Shown one piece after another: positions 34,839 through 42,259 of a stretch of DNA of 64,000 nt (its first letter is position 1; each line of letters starts with the position of its first letter). The notes under the pieces are model-generated. The model had not been told where the DNA came from and ran no database searches. It saw only the letters and a list, made by a program, of their open reading frames with translations. The position numbers were made by a program, and so were the translations under genes. The stretch comes from Microbacterium sp. 18062 (GTDB lineage: Bacteria; Actinomycetota; Actinomycetes; Actinomycetales; Microbacteriaceae), in contig NZ_CACSKB010000016.1 in the NCBI RefSeq assembly GCF_902706225.1, forward strand, positions 1 through 64,000. The letters run 5' to 3'.

Positions 34839-36044
34839 CTAACGGAGCGTGACCCGTACGGGCAGCTCCTCGAACCCCCGCAGCCAGTTCGAGTAGAACC
34901 GGACGGGTTCGCCGGCGAGCTCGATCGCGTCGACCCGCCGCGCGAGCGCGCTGAGCAGGCAGGTCGCCTCCATGCGCGCCATCATCTGGCCGACGCATCC
35001 GTGGATGCCCGTGCCGAAGGCGAGGTGCCCCGTGGGGTCCCGGGTGAGGTCGTACACGTCGGGGGCGTCCCAGCGCCGCGGGTCGCGGTTCGCGGCGGCG
35101 AGGTCCATGATGACCTTCTCGCCCTCGGCGATGCGCGTGGCGCCGATCGTCGTCTCGCGTGCGGCCGTGCGGCCGATGAAGGGGCTCGGCGCGTTCCACC
35201 GCAGCCCCTCCTCGAAGGCCTTGCGGGCCAGGCCCGGGTCGTCGCGGAGCATGGCCCACGACTCCGGGCTCTGCAGCAGGGCGAGCAGCGTGAACTGGAT
35301 GCCGAAGATCGTCGTGTCCACGCCCGCCGACAGGAAGGTGCGCACGAGCATGCCGGCGTCCTCCTCGGAGATCTCCCCCTCGTCGACGTAGCCGTAGATC
35401 GTCTGACCGAGGCCGTCGGGCGCCAGCGCCTCGCGCCGCATCTGCCAGTTGACGTAGGCGGAGGCCTCCTGCGCCGCCTCGAACGCGCTCTCGTAGAGCT
35501 CGTTGCGCGGGCCCATGGCCTGGAAGTTCAGGTTGGAGTAGGGCAGCAGATGCTGCCGCCCCTCGGGGGTGAAGCCGACGGCGTCGGGCAGCACGCTGAG
35601 CGGGTAGGCCTCCGCGAGGTCCTTGGCCGCGTTGAACTCGCCCGCCGCGACCACGCGGTCGACGAGCGCGTCCGCCGACGCCTGGAACTGCTCGGTGAGC
35701 CGGCGCACGACCCGCTGGCTCACGATCGAGGTCATGATGCGGCGGTACTTCGTATGGCCGGGAGGGTCGTTCTCGAGGATGACGCTGGGCTTTCGCCAGT
35801 TCTCGGTCCGTTTCGTGTTGGTCAGACCCGTCCCCGCCGAGGACTCGAAGGTCTCGTAGTCGCGGAAGACCGCCTCGGCGACGTCGTAACGTCCGGTGAG
35901 CCAGAAGCCGTGCCGCTCGACCCAGACGATCTCGCCCGCCTCGCGGATCATCTCGTCGAACCCCTCGGGGTCGTTCAGGGTCTCGACCGCGAACGGATCG
36001 ACCTCCGTGCGCACGACGGCTCCGCGCGCCTCGGCTTCTGTCAT
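34839..36044 (-). CDS. Cytochrome P450, CYP199-like (aryl O-demethylase candidate)
   Basis: 401-residue soluble P450. Landmarks are the I-helix SAGVDTT (acid-alcohol pair Asp243-Thr244), ExxR at Glu279-Arg282 and heme ligand Cys350 in FGTGIHGCVGQ. From memory, the SAG-DTT I-helix, the NDPPGHT segment, AANRDPRRWD and the C-terminal FYSNWLRGFEELPVR closely follow CYP199A enzymes, which O-demethylate para-methoxybenzoates and release formaldehyde. The start at 36044 has GGAG 6 nt upstream; an in-frame ATG at 36056 lacks a clear site. It heads the operon that ends with the [2Fe-2S] reductase, and is divergent from a MarR gene. Confidence 0.85.
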   Translation of the reverse strand: MTEAEARGAVVRTEVDPFAVETLNDPEGFDEMIREAGEIVWVERHGFWLTGRYDVAEAVFRDYETFESSAGTGLTNTKRTENWRKPSVILENDPPGHTKYRRIMTSIVSQRVVRRLTEQFQASADALVDRVVAAGEFNAAKDLAEAYPLSVLPDAVGFTPEGRQHLLPYSNLNFQAMGPRNELYESAFEAAQEASAYVNWQMRREALAPDGLGQTIYGYVDEGEISEEDAGMLVRTFLSAGVDTTIFGIQFTLLALLQSPESWAMLRDDPGLARKAFEEGLRWNAPSPFIGRTAARETTIGATRIAEGEKVIMDLAAANRDPRRWDAPDVYDLTRDPTGHLAFGTGIHGCVGQMMARMEATCLLSALARRVDAIELAGEPVRFYSNWLRGFEELPVRVTLR

Positions 36045-36102
36045 CAGGGACTCCATCGTTCACGCCGCCACGATGCTGTGCCGGCACTGACAAGTCTGGA
36101 CA

Positions 36103-36133
36103 GGTTATATGTCAACCGGTTCATTAGCAAACC
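36103..36133. promoter_or_regulatory. Tandem MarR operator candidates in the P450/MarR divergent gap
   Basis: Two adjacent inverted repeats, GGTTATATGTCAACC (36103-36117) and GGTTCATTAGCAAACC (36118-36133), abut to give a central AACCGGTT palindrome. They lie in an AT-rich island between the P450 operon and the MarR gene, about 60 bp from each start. GGTT-N8-AACC with the same spacing recurs at 37451-37466, suggesting one regulator for both loci. Confidence 0.6.
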
Positions 36134-36194
36134 GAAATCCGAAGGACGCTAGCATTCAGTGGTGCGACGCACGGCGCGCTGAGGAGGCGGATCA

Positions 36195-36782
36195 GTGACG
36201 AAGGCGACGGGAGCATCTCCCGAGGTGAGGGCGCGCGCGGCCGATCTCGGGCTCGTCGTGGAGCAGCTGCCGCACACGATCGACCGCGACCACTACACCC
36301 CGGCGCTGCTGGGTCTGCTCAACAACATCCTCGTCTGGGGCGGCTCCCGCGCATTCCATCACCTGCACGGGGTGGGCACGAACGAGTGGCGGATCATCAG
36401 CGCGCTCGGAAACCACCCCGGCGCCACCGCGCGAGAGCTGTGCGGCATCCTCGGGATCAACAAGTCGATCGCCTCCAAGAGCGTCAACCTGCTCCTCGGG
36501 CGCGAGCTCATCGCGCAGCTGGACGGACCGCGCGGCTCGCGCCACCTCTACCTGACCGACGCCGGCGCGGTCGTCCACGACGACTTCATGCCGATCGCGA
36601 TGCGCCGGATGGAGATCCTCCACGAGCCGCTCTCCCCCGAGGAGATCGAGCTGCTCGACTCCTTCCTCGTGCGGATGCTCGCCTCCGCCGAGTCGATGCA
36701 GCGCTACGAGCGCGAGATCCTGCAGGACCCTCAGCCCTCCTCGCGCACGAACAGCGGGGCGAACGGCGCCCCCGGCACGTAG
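36195..36782 (+). CDS. MarR-family transcriptional regulator
   Basis: 195-residue winged-helix regulator, paralogous to the MarR protein at 12680 (shared TP-LLGLLNN-LVW, GTNEWR, INKSIASKSVNLL recognition helix and DGPRGSR wing). It starts at GTG 36195, with GAGGAGG 7 nt upstream. It most likely autoregulates and represses the P450 operon through the GGTT...AACC sites at 36103-36133. Its last 52 bp are antisense to the 3' end of the HtaA-like gene, which explains its low-complexity C-terminal tail. Confidence 0.86.
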   Translation: MTKATGASPEVRARAADLGLVVEQLPHTIDRDHYTPALLGLLNNILVWGGSRAFHHLHGVGTNEWRIISALGNHPGATARELCGILGINKSIASKSVNLLLGRELIAQLDGPRGSRHLYLTDAGAVVHDDFMPIAMRRMEILHEPLSPEEIELLDSFLVRMLASAESMQRYEREILQDPQPSSRTNSGANGAPGT

Positions 36783-37180
36783 TTGTACATGAAGAGGACG
36801 TCCGCCTGGGCCGCCAGCGCGGTGCGGTAGCGCACGACCCCACCCCCGCGTTCGGGCGCTTCCTCGCGTACGGGCTCCGCGAGCGTCACGAGCGGCATCC
36901 GGGCGCCGGGCCCGTCGACCGGATCGTCGATCCACAGAGCCGCCCCGTCGAGCACGACGCCCACGAGGGGAACCGTCAGCGCCCCGCCGTGGGCGCGCAG
37001 CACCACCGATCCGGTCGCTCGCAGCGTGCCGTCGGCGTGTCTCGCGAGCGGCAGCTCGATGCCGCGACCGGCACGGTACACGGCGCCGTCGCGCACCTGG
37101 GCCTCGAAGTCCGCCGATCGCTCGAGGTACTGCAGGAGCGTGTCGCGAACACCCCACTCCAGGACGAGCCGCCCGCTCAT
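36731..37180 (-). CDS. Small HtaA-domain-like protein, function unknown
   Basis: 149-residue protein with no signal peptide or membrane segment. The N-terminal LEWGVRDTLLQYLE and the central VVLRAHGGALTVPL match my memory of the HtaA heme-binding fold (WGV-x-S-F-x-x-Y and GH-GAL). Classical HtaA proteins are secreted and take up heme in corynebacteria, so a cytoplasmic single-domain form is different. The C-terminus ends in YNYVPGAPFAPLFVREEG. It is translationally coupled (ATGA) to the shortened TIM-barrel gene and overlaps the MarR gene tail to tail. Family assignment is moderate, and function is not known. Confidence 0.55.
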   Translation of the reverse strand: MSGRLVLEWGVRDTLLQYLERSADFEAQVRDGAVYRAGRGIELPLARHADGTLRATGSVVLRAHGGALTVPLVGVVLDGAALWIDDPVDGPGARMPLVTLAEPVREEAPERGGGVVRYRTALAAQADVLFMYNYVPGAPFAPLFVREEG

Positions 37181-37398
37181 GCCTCGGTCCGTCCGATCGC
37201 GGAGCGGATGAGCACGGCCGCTGCGGCGGCGACCGCTGCGGCGTCCGTGCAGACATCGCGCCAGACGCGGAGCCGATCGGCCCCGGCGGCGGGGAGCGGT
37301 CTTCGCGAGAAGGCCTCGAAGGCGATGGGCCCCCGGTAGCCGCCGGCGTCGATCGCCGGCACGAAGAGATTGAGGTGACAGCTCACGGGGTTCGCCAT
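37177..37398 (-). pseudogene. Internally deleted TIM-barrel isomerase-like remnant
   Basis: 73 codons whose first part (SCHLNLFVP) matches the N-terminus of the 306-residue TIM-barrel protein at 1568 (ACHLNVLVP). The rest (AIDAGGYRGPIAFEAFSR and onward to the end) matches its last ~55 residues (AIDDGYEGRWGVEAFSR). About 225 codons, the whole central barrel and most metal ligands, are missing, yet the frame is kept and a good GAGGAGG ribosome site precedes the ATG. A functional mini-protein is possible but improbable. It is the first gene of a two-gene unit with the HtaA-like gene and is divergent from the aldo/keto reductase. Confidence 0.7.
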
Positions 37399-37450
37399 CA
37401 ACGGCCTCCTCGCCTCGACATCCTGGGCGTCGCGACACTAGCATGTCTCT

Positions 37451-37466
37451 GGTTTATATCTAAACC
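37451..37466. promoter_or_regulatory. MarR-type operator in the remnant/aldo-keto reductase divergent gap
   Basis: Perfect inverted repeat GGTTTA-TATC-TAAACC, 6-bp arms, in the 98-bp AT-rich gap between divergent genes and 31 bp from the ATG of the aldo/keto reductase. It has the same 16-bp span and GGTT/AACC ends as 36118-36133, so it is probably bound by the MarR protein at 36195. Confidence 0.62.
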
Positions 37467-37496
37467 ATTCATCGCGACATAGAAGTGAGCGACGAC

Positions 37497-38498
37497 ATGG
37501 AATACCGTCACCTCGGAGACAGCGGGTTCAAGGTCTCGGAGATCACCTACGGCAACTGGATCACGCACGGGTCCCAGGTCGAGAACGACGCCGCCATCGC
37601 CACCGTGCACGCCGCGCTCGACGTCGGGATCACGACCTTCGACACCGCCGACGTCTACGCGAACACGGCCGCCGAGGTCGTGCTCGGCGAGGCGCTGAAG
37701 GGTCAGCGGCGGGAGTCGCTCGAGATCCTGACGAAGGTCTTCTTCCCGATCGGACCGAAGGGGCCGAACGATCAGGGACTGTCGCGCAAGCACGTGTTCG
37801 ACGGCATCCACGGCTCCCTTACGCGCCTCGGCGTCGACTACGTCGACCTCTTCCAGGCGCACCGCTACGACTACGCGACGCCGCTGGAGGAGACGATGCA
37901 GGCCTTCGCCGACATCGTGCGCCAGGGCAAGGCGCTCTACATCGGCGTCTCGGAATGGACGGCCGAGCAGCTGCGCGAGGGGCACCGGCTCGCGCAGGAG
38001 CTCGGCTTCGCGCTCGTGTCGAACCAGCCCCAGTACTCGATGCTCCACCGCGTCATCGAGGGCGCCGTCGTCCCCGCCAGCCGGGAGCTCGGCATCTCGC
38101 AGATCGTCTGGTCGCCCGTGGCCATGGGTGTGCTGACCGGGAAGTACCTCCCCGGGCAGCCCGTCCCGGACGGCAGCCGGGCGACCGACCCCACCGGCGG
38201 CGTCTTCATCAAGCGCTTCCTCGAGGACGACGTGCTCGCCGCCGTGCAGCGGCTCGCCCCGATCGCCGAGCGTGCGGGCCTGACGATGCCGCAGCTGGCC
38301 ATCGCGTGGGTGCTGCAGAACCCGAACGTCGCATCGGCGCTGGTCGGCGCCTCCCGGCCCGAGCAGCTGCAGTCCAACGTCCGCGCCGCCGGGGTGACGC
38401 TCGACGCCGAGACCCTCGCCGGCATCGACGAGGCCCTCGCCGGCGTCGTCGTGGACGATCCCGCCCTCACCGACGCGTCCTCTCCCCGGTCGCGATGA
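37497..38498 (+). CDS. Aldo/keto reductase
   Basis: 333-residue NAD(P)H-dependent oxidoreductase of the AKR6/11-like (voltage-gated K+ channel beta-type) group. The catalytic tetrad is visible as Asp and Tyr in FDTADVYAN, Lys in LTKVFF and His in QAHRYD; the C-terminal GASRPEQLQSN binds the cofactor phosphate. The ATG at 37497 (MEYRHLG) matches the usual start; an in-frame GTG lies at 37485, and neither has a strong ribosome site. It is coupled by ATGA to an epoxide hydrolase gene. It probably reduces an aldehyde, ketone or quinone intermediate. Confidence 0.85.
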   Translation: MEYRHLGDSGFKVSEITYGNWITHGSQVENDAAIATVHAALDVGITTFDTADVYANTAAEVVLGEALKGQRRESLEILTKVFFPIGPKGPNDQGLSRKHVFDGIHGSLTRLGVDYVDLFQAHRYDYATPLEETMQAFADIVRQGKALYIGVSEWTAEQLREGHRLAQELGFALVSNQPQYSMLHRVIEGAVVPASRELGISQIVWSPVAMGVLTGKYLPGQPVPDGSRATDPTGGVFIKRFLEDDVLAAVQRLAPIAERAGLTMPQLAIAWVLQNPNVASALVGASRPEQLQSNVRAAGVTLDAETLAGIDEALAGVVVDDPALTDASSPRSR

Positions 38499-38515
38499 GC
38501 CGGGGAGCGCCCGAG

Positions 38516-39634
38516 ATGCGCACGGATGCCGTCTCCGCCTTCCGCATCGAGACCCCGCAGGAGGTCCTCGACGACCTGCGGGAGCGGCTGGCCCGCATCC
38601 GCTGGCCCGACGCCGTGACCGGCGATGCCGAGGACTGGAGCTGGGGGACTCCTCCGCCCGCGCTGCGGGCGCTCGTCGACCGCTGGCGCGGCGGCTACGA
38701 CTGGCGTGCGACGCAAGCGCGGCTGAACACCCTCGACCAGCGACTCGTGCGGGTGGGCGACCGGCGTATCCACGTGGTCCGCGCCGGCACACCCGGAGCG
38801 ACGCCCCTCATGCTCATGCACGGCTGGCCGGACGGCTTCCTCCGCTTCGAGAAGGCACTCCCGCTGCTGGCCGACCGCTTCGACATCGTCGTCCCGACGA
38901 TCCCGGGGTTCGGCTTCTCCGACCGTCCGACCGCCCCGGGCACGGGCCCGAACGTCGTCGCCGACCTCTTCGCGGAGGTCATGACGACCCTCGGGTTCGC
39001 GCGGTTCGGCGTGCACGGGGCGGATCTGGGCAGCACGGTCGCCGAGACGCTGGCGCTGCGCCATCCGGACCGCGTCGTCGGCGTGCACCTGGGCGACGTC
39101 CCCGCGTGGCGGCGGTACACCGTCGACCCCGCCGCGCTCGACGCGGACGGCCGCGCCCACGCCGACCGGATGGCGGCATGGCTGCAGGCCGAGGGCGGGT
39201 ACGCGATCCTGCAGCGCACGAAGCCGCAGACCCTCGCCTATGCCCTCGCCGACTCGCCCGTCGGCCTGGCCGCCTGGTTCCTCGAGAAGTTCCGGGCGTG
39301 GAGCGACACCGACGGCACGGTGTGGGACAGGTTCGCGGTCGACGAGGTGCTCGACGACATCATGCTCTACTGGGTCACCGGCACGGCCGGTTCGGCCGCG
39401 CGCTACTACCGGGAGTCGGCCCTGGCCGACCCCGAGCCGTCCGGTCGCGTCGCCGTTCCGGCCGGGTTCACGGTCTTCCCGCGGGACATCGCCCCGCCGC
39501 CGCGCTCCTACGCCGAGCTCTTCTACGACGTGCGGCGCTTCACGACGGCCCCGCGCGGCGGGCACTTCGGCCCCTGGGAGGAGCCCGGTCTCTTCGCCGA
39601 CGACCTGCGGGCCTTCTTCGACGGGCTCGACTGA
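38516..39634 (+). CDS. Epoxide hydrolase (EHN domain, alpha/beta-hydrolase)
   Basis: 372-residue enzyme with an N-terminal epoxide-hydrolase domain (residues 10-100, containing LARIRWPD, WSWGTP and DWRATQARLN), then an alpha/beta-hydrolase fold. The oxyanion motif HGWPDG is near residue 105, the nucleophile Asp lies in HGADLGS near 170 and the catalytic His in GGHFGPWEEP near the end. It opens epoxides to diols without cofactor. An in-frame ATG at 38495 overlaps the aldo/keto reductase stop and is an alternative start. Microsomal-type bacterial homologues act on bulky aryl or terpene epoxides. Confidence 0.84.
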   Translation: MRTDAVSAFRIETPQEVLDDLRERLARIRWPDAVTGDAEDWSWGTPPPALRALVDRWRGGYDWRATQARLNTLDQRLVRVGDRRIHVVRAGTPGATPLMLMHGWPDGFLRFEKALPLLADRFDIVVPTIPGFGFSDRPTAPGTGPNVVADLFAEVMTTLGFARFGVHGADLGSTVAETLALRHPDRVVGVHLGDVPAWRRYTVDPAALDADGRAHADRMAAWLQAEGGYAILQRTKPQTLAYALADSPVGLAAWFLEKFRAWSDTDGTVWDRFAVDEVLDDIMLYWVTGTAGSAARYYRESALADPEPSGRVAVPAGFTVFPRDIAPPPRSYAELFYDVRRFTTAPRGGHFGPWEEPGLFADDLRAFFDGLD

Positions 39635-39655
39635 GCGCCTCGTCGGGCCCGGCCG

Positions 39656-41203
39656 TCAGTCGCGCCGGGCGAGCTCCTCGGCGGTCACCCAGTTGCCGTG
39701 CAGACCGCGCGGGATGCGCAGCGGGATCTTCAGCGTGCAGACCGGCTCGCCGTCGACGTCCTGGGCGTCGAGGATCACCAGCTCGGAGTGCATGAGGTCA
39801 CGACGGGAGACGATGACGAAGACGTAGCCGTGGCCCTCGGGCGCGTTCTCGTCGCCCTGCACGAAGATCGGCTCGCCGACCGTCGCGCGATCGCCCGGAT
39901 AGTAGAGCCTGTGCGCGCCGGTGCGGTGGTCGATCGTCGCCACCCAGCGGAACCCGCGGCCGGGCGCGTCGTGCCCGGGTCGCTCGGTGAGCCCCATGAG
40001 ACCCCACTGGTACGTCAGCGTCTCGTAGCGGTCGTCCATGCGCGGGAACTCGCTCGGCACGTTCGACAGTCGTGTCTCGGTGAACGAGCGGCCCTCGCCG
40101 GCGAGGTCGATCGTCCAGCGCGAGAGGTATCCCTTCGACCTCTCGGGGTCGTGCTCGCCGTTGCCGACGATCGGGAACCACGGGAAGTACGACGAGTGGC
40201 TCACGGGGGTGTCGATGTAGATTCGACGGCCGTCGTCGTAGGCGCCCATGATGTGGCTCGCGAAGCGGTTCGGGCCCTCGTACCAGACGGCCTTGTCACC
40301 CCTGCCCTTGCGCGGGATCACCCCGAGGTGCACCTTCTCCTGCGGGTCCCACTGGAACGTCGACTCGCCCGCTTCGAGCCACGCCAGCTCGCTGCGCAGC
40401 GGGATGACGGGGAACACGACGTAGTTCTGCGTGACCGCGAAGTCGTGGATCATGCACGAGTAGGGCGCCTTGAACCACGTCTCGTGGACGATGTCGCCGT
40501 TCGCGTCCGCCTCGTAGTACGCGATGTCGCGCGTCGTCTCGCCCTTGGCGGCGTAGCCGAAGAACACCAGCTCGCCCGTGCGGGGGTCGATCTTCGGGTG
40601 CGCCGTCGCCGTCTGCGAGGTGAACGCCCCGCCGAAGTCGTAGTGGCCGATCGTCTCGAGGGTCTCGGGGTCGATGATGATGGGCGGGGCGTCCTCCTTC
40701 GACGCGTAGAGCTTGCCCGCGTGGTAGACGAGGTTCGTGTTGGCGATTCCGCGCACGACCCCCTCGACGAGCGGGTCGTCGTGGAGCGGATTGCGGTAGT
40801 AGCCGAACAGGGACCGGCCCGCGGCGCGCTCCGCCTCGAAGCGCGGCGTGCGGATGAAGCGGCTCTTGTAGTCCACGCGCCCCTTGTGGAATCGGAACGA
40901 GATCGCCATCCCGTCGTCGTTGAAGGCGCCCAGCGGCCCCTCGGGCACGGCCTTGGGGTACTGCCGGTCGCACACGGCCTTGAAGTAGGTGCCGTCCAGA
41001 TGCGCCGGCACCTCGCCCTGGATGCACTCGATCCCCACGATGTCCGCCTCGACGCGCATGGGCGCATCGAACGGGTCGGGGGTGGAGGGGAAGCGGATGA
41101 GGGGCCAGACGTCGGGGGCCGGGATCGGCCGTGCGGGGCTGGTGCGGCTCCAGGTGAGCCGTTCGGCGAGCAGGTCGTCCTCGGGTCGGCTTTCGTGCGT
41201 CAT
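39656..41203 (-). CDS. Carotenoid-oxygenase family, lignostilbene dioxygenase-like
   Basis: 515-residue non-heme Fe(II) dioxygenase that cleaves a C=C double bond to two aldehydes. The four iron His are His202 (TAHPK), His253 (MIHDF), His317 (ASHIMG) and His502 (GLHGNWV). The sequence follows lignostilbene dioxygenases rather than carotenoid cleavers: GRSLFGYYRNP, NTNLVYHAGKLYASKEDAPP with the Lys (169) that from memory contacts the 4-hydroxyl of the stilbene, and DWDP-like WDP near 286. The Tyr of the LSD active site appears as Phe116. It is the last gene of the 51045-39656 operon, after a LigW-like decarboxylase. Confidence 0.85.
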   Translation of the reverse strand: MTHESRPEDDLLAERLTWSRTSPARPIPAPDVWPLIRFPSTPDPFDAPMRVEADIVGIECIQGEVPAHLDGTYFKAVCDRQYPKAVPEGPLGAFNDDGMAISFRFHKGRVDYKSRFIRTPRFEAERAAGRSLFGYYRNPLHDDPLVEGVVRGIANTNLVYHAGKLYASKEDAPPIIIDPETLETIGHYDFGGAFTSQTATAHPKIDPRTGELVFFGYAAKGETTRDIAYYEADANGDIVHETWFKAPYSCMIHDFAVTQNYVVFPVIPLRSELAWLEAGESTFQWDPQEKVHLGVIPRKGRGDKAVWYEGPNRFASHIMGAYDDGRRIYIDTPVSHSSYFPWFPIVGNGEHDPERSKGYLSRWTIDLAGEGRSFTETRLSNVPSEFPRMDDRYETLTYQWGLMGLTERPGHDAPGRGFRWVATIDHRTGAHRLYYPGDRATVGEPIFVQGDENAPEGHGYVFVIVSRRDLMHSELVILDAQDVDGEPVCTLKIPLRIPRGLHGNWVTAEELARRD

Positions 41204-41212
41204 GGTGTCTCC

Positions 41213-42259
41213 TCAGAACGTCAGATCGAACACGCGCCGGGCGGTGTTCTCGAAGAAGTCGGCCTTGTCCGCGTCCGAGATCGGCAGGGCGTCCTGCTCG
41301 GCCACCTCGGCGAGGTCGTACTGGTAGGGGTAGTCCATCGCGTACATGACGCGATCGGCGCCGACCACGTGGCGGACGAACATGATCGGATCGGTCCACG
41401 GCATCCCGGACGTGGTGATCCACACGTTCGTCCGGAGATACTCCGACGGCTTCTGCCGCAGGGGACCGGTCGCGGCGTAGCGGGCGGCGGCGACCTGTTT
41501 GGCGTGCATGTGGTCGATGCGGCGGATCCAGAACGGCAGCGCCTCGCCGAGGTGCCCGACGACCACCTTCAGACCGGGGAAGCGGTCCAGAAGCCCGGAG
41601 GTGATCAGCCGCAGCAGGTGGAACCCGGTCTCGACGCCGAAGCCGAACACCGCACCGTCGAGCCCGGCGTCGAGGAACGGAGCGATCATGTCGTTCGGGG
41701 GCGTCGTCGGGTGCAGGTAGAGGGGCACGTCGAGATCGACCAGCGCCTCGACGATCGGCGTGAAGCGGTCCTCGCTGAGGTAGGCGCCGCGCACGTGCGA
41801 GTTGGCGATGAGCCCCTTCAGCCCCAGCTGCGTGACTCCCCGCTCCAGCTCGGCGACCGCGGTGCCGGCGTCCTCGAACGACACCGCCGCGAGAGCGGAG
41901 AACCGGTCGGGGTGCAGATCGCACGCCTCGGCCGCGCGATCGTTCGCGATGCGGGCGATGCGGGCGCCCTCCTTCGCGTCGAGCACCTGGGTGCCGGGGG
42001 CGGTGAGGGCGAGCACCTGGTGGTCGATCCCGGCCGCATCCATGTCGGCGATGCGCGCGGCGCCGAGGTCCTCCAGCCGGTCCACGACCCACCGGGGCTG
42101 CGGATGCGGCGAGCCGAGGAAGTAGCCGACGAGGCTGTTGAAGCCGATGTCGTCGATCGTGCCGTCGCGCAGGTGCTCGCTGTAGAGCGCGAACATCTCG
42201 GGCGGCGCGAAGGCCTCCTCCGTCGCGATGCGCAGGTAGGGGCGGTCCGGGGTGGTCAC
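41213..42259 (-). CDS. ligW: 5-Carboxyvanillate decarboxylase-like amidohydrolase (LigW-like)
   Basis: 348-residue amidohydrolase-2 decarboxylase that should remove the 5-carboxyl from 5-carboxyvanillate to give vanillate. Recalled Mn ligands of SYK-6 LigW (Glu19, His188, Asp314) align at a constant offset of 5 with Glu14 (IATEEAF), His183 (LYLHPTT) and Asp309 (MYAMDYPYQY), so the two are nearly collinear. DMDAAGIDHQVLALTAPG and FGFGVETGFHLLRLI are also LigW-like. The GTG start overlaps the aldehyde dehydrogenase stop (GTGA). A gamma-resorcylate decarboxylase is the main alternative, but the shared spacing favours LigW. Confidence 0.85.
   Translation of the reverse strand: MTTPDRPYLRIATEEAFAPPEMFALYSEHLRDGTIDDIGFNSLVGYFLGSPHPQPRWVVDRLEDLGAARIADMDAAGIDHQVLALTAPGTQVLDAKEGARIARIANDRAAEACDLHPDRFSALAAVSFEDAGTAVAELERGVTQLGLKGLIANSHVRGAYLSEDRFTPIVEALVDLDVPLYLHPTTPPNDMIAPFLDAGLDGAVFGFGVETGFHLLRLITSGLLDRFPGLKVVVGHLGEALPFWIRRIDHMHAKQVAAARYAATGPLRQKPSEYLRTNVWITTSGMPWTDPIMFVRHVVGADRVMYAMDYPYQYDLAEVAEQDALPISDADKADFFENTARRVFDLTF

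Noticed and set aside
28666-36044. GcoA-GcoB guaiacol demethylase pair
   Set aside because: GcoB has its iron-sulfur domain at the N-terminus, whereas the reductase here has it at the C-terminus (VanB/PDR order). The P450 follows CYP199 motifs. A similar function is possible, but orthology is not supported.
36731-37398. C-glycoside deglycosidase alpha/beta pair (TIM barrel plus small beta subunit), known from Microbacterium
   Set aside because: The small protein's motifs fit HtaA better than the deglycosidase beta domain as I remember it. The TIM barrel is mostly deleted and no 3-oxidase for glycosides is nearby. It remains an outside possibility for the intact barrel at 1568.
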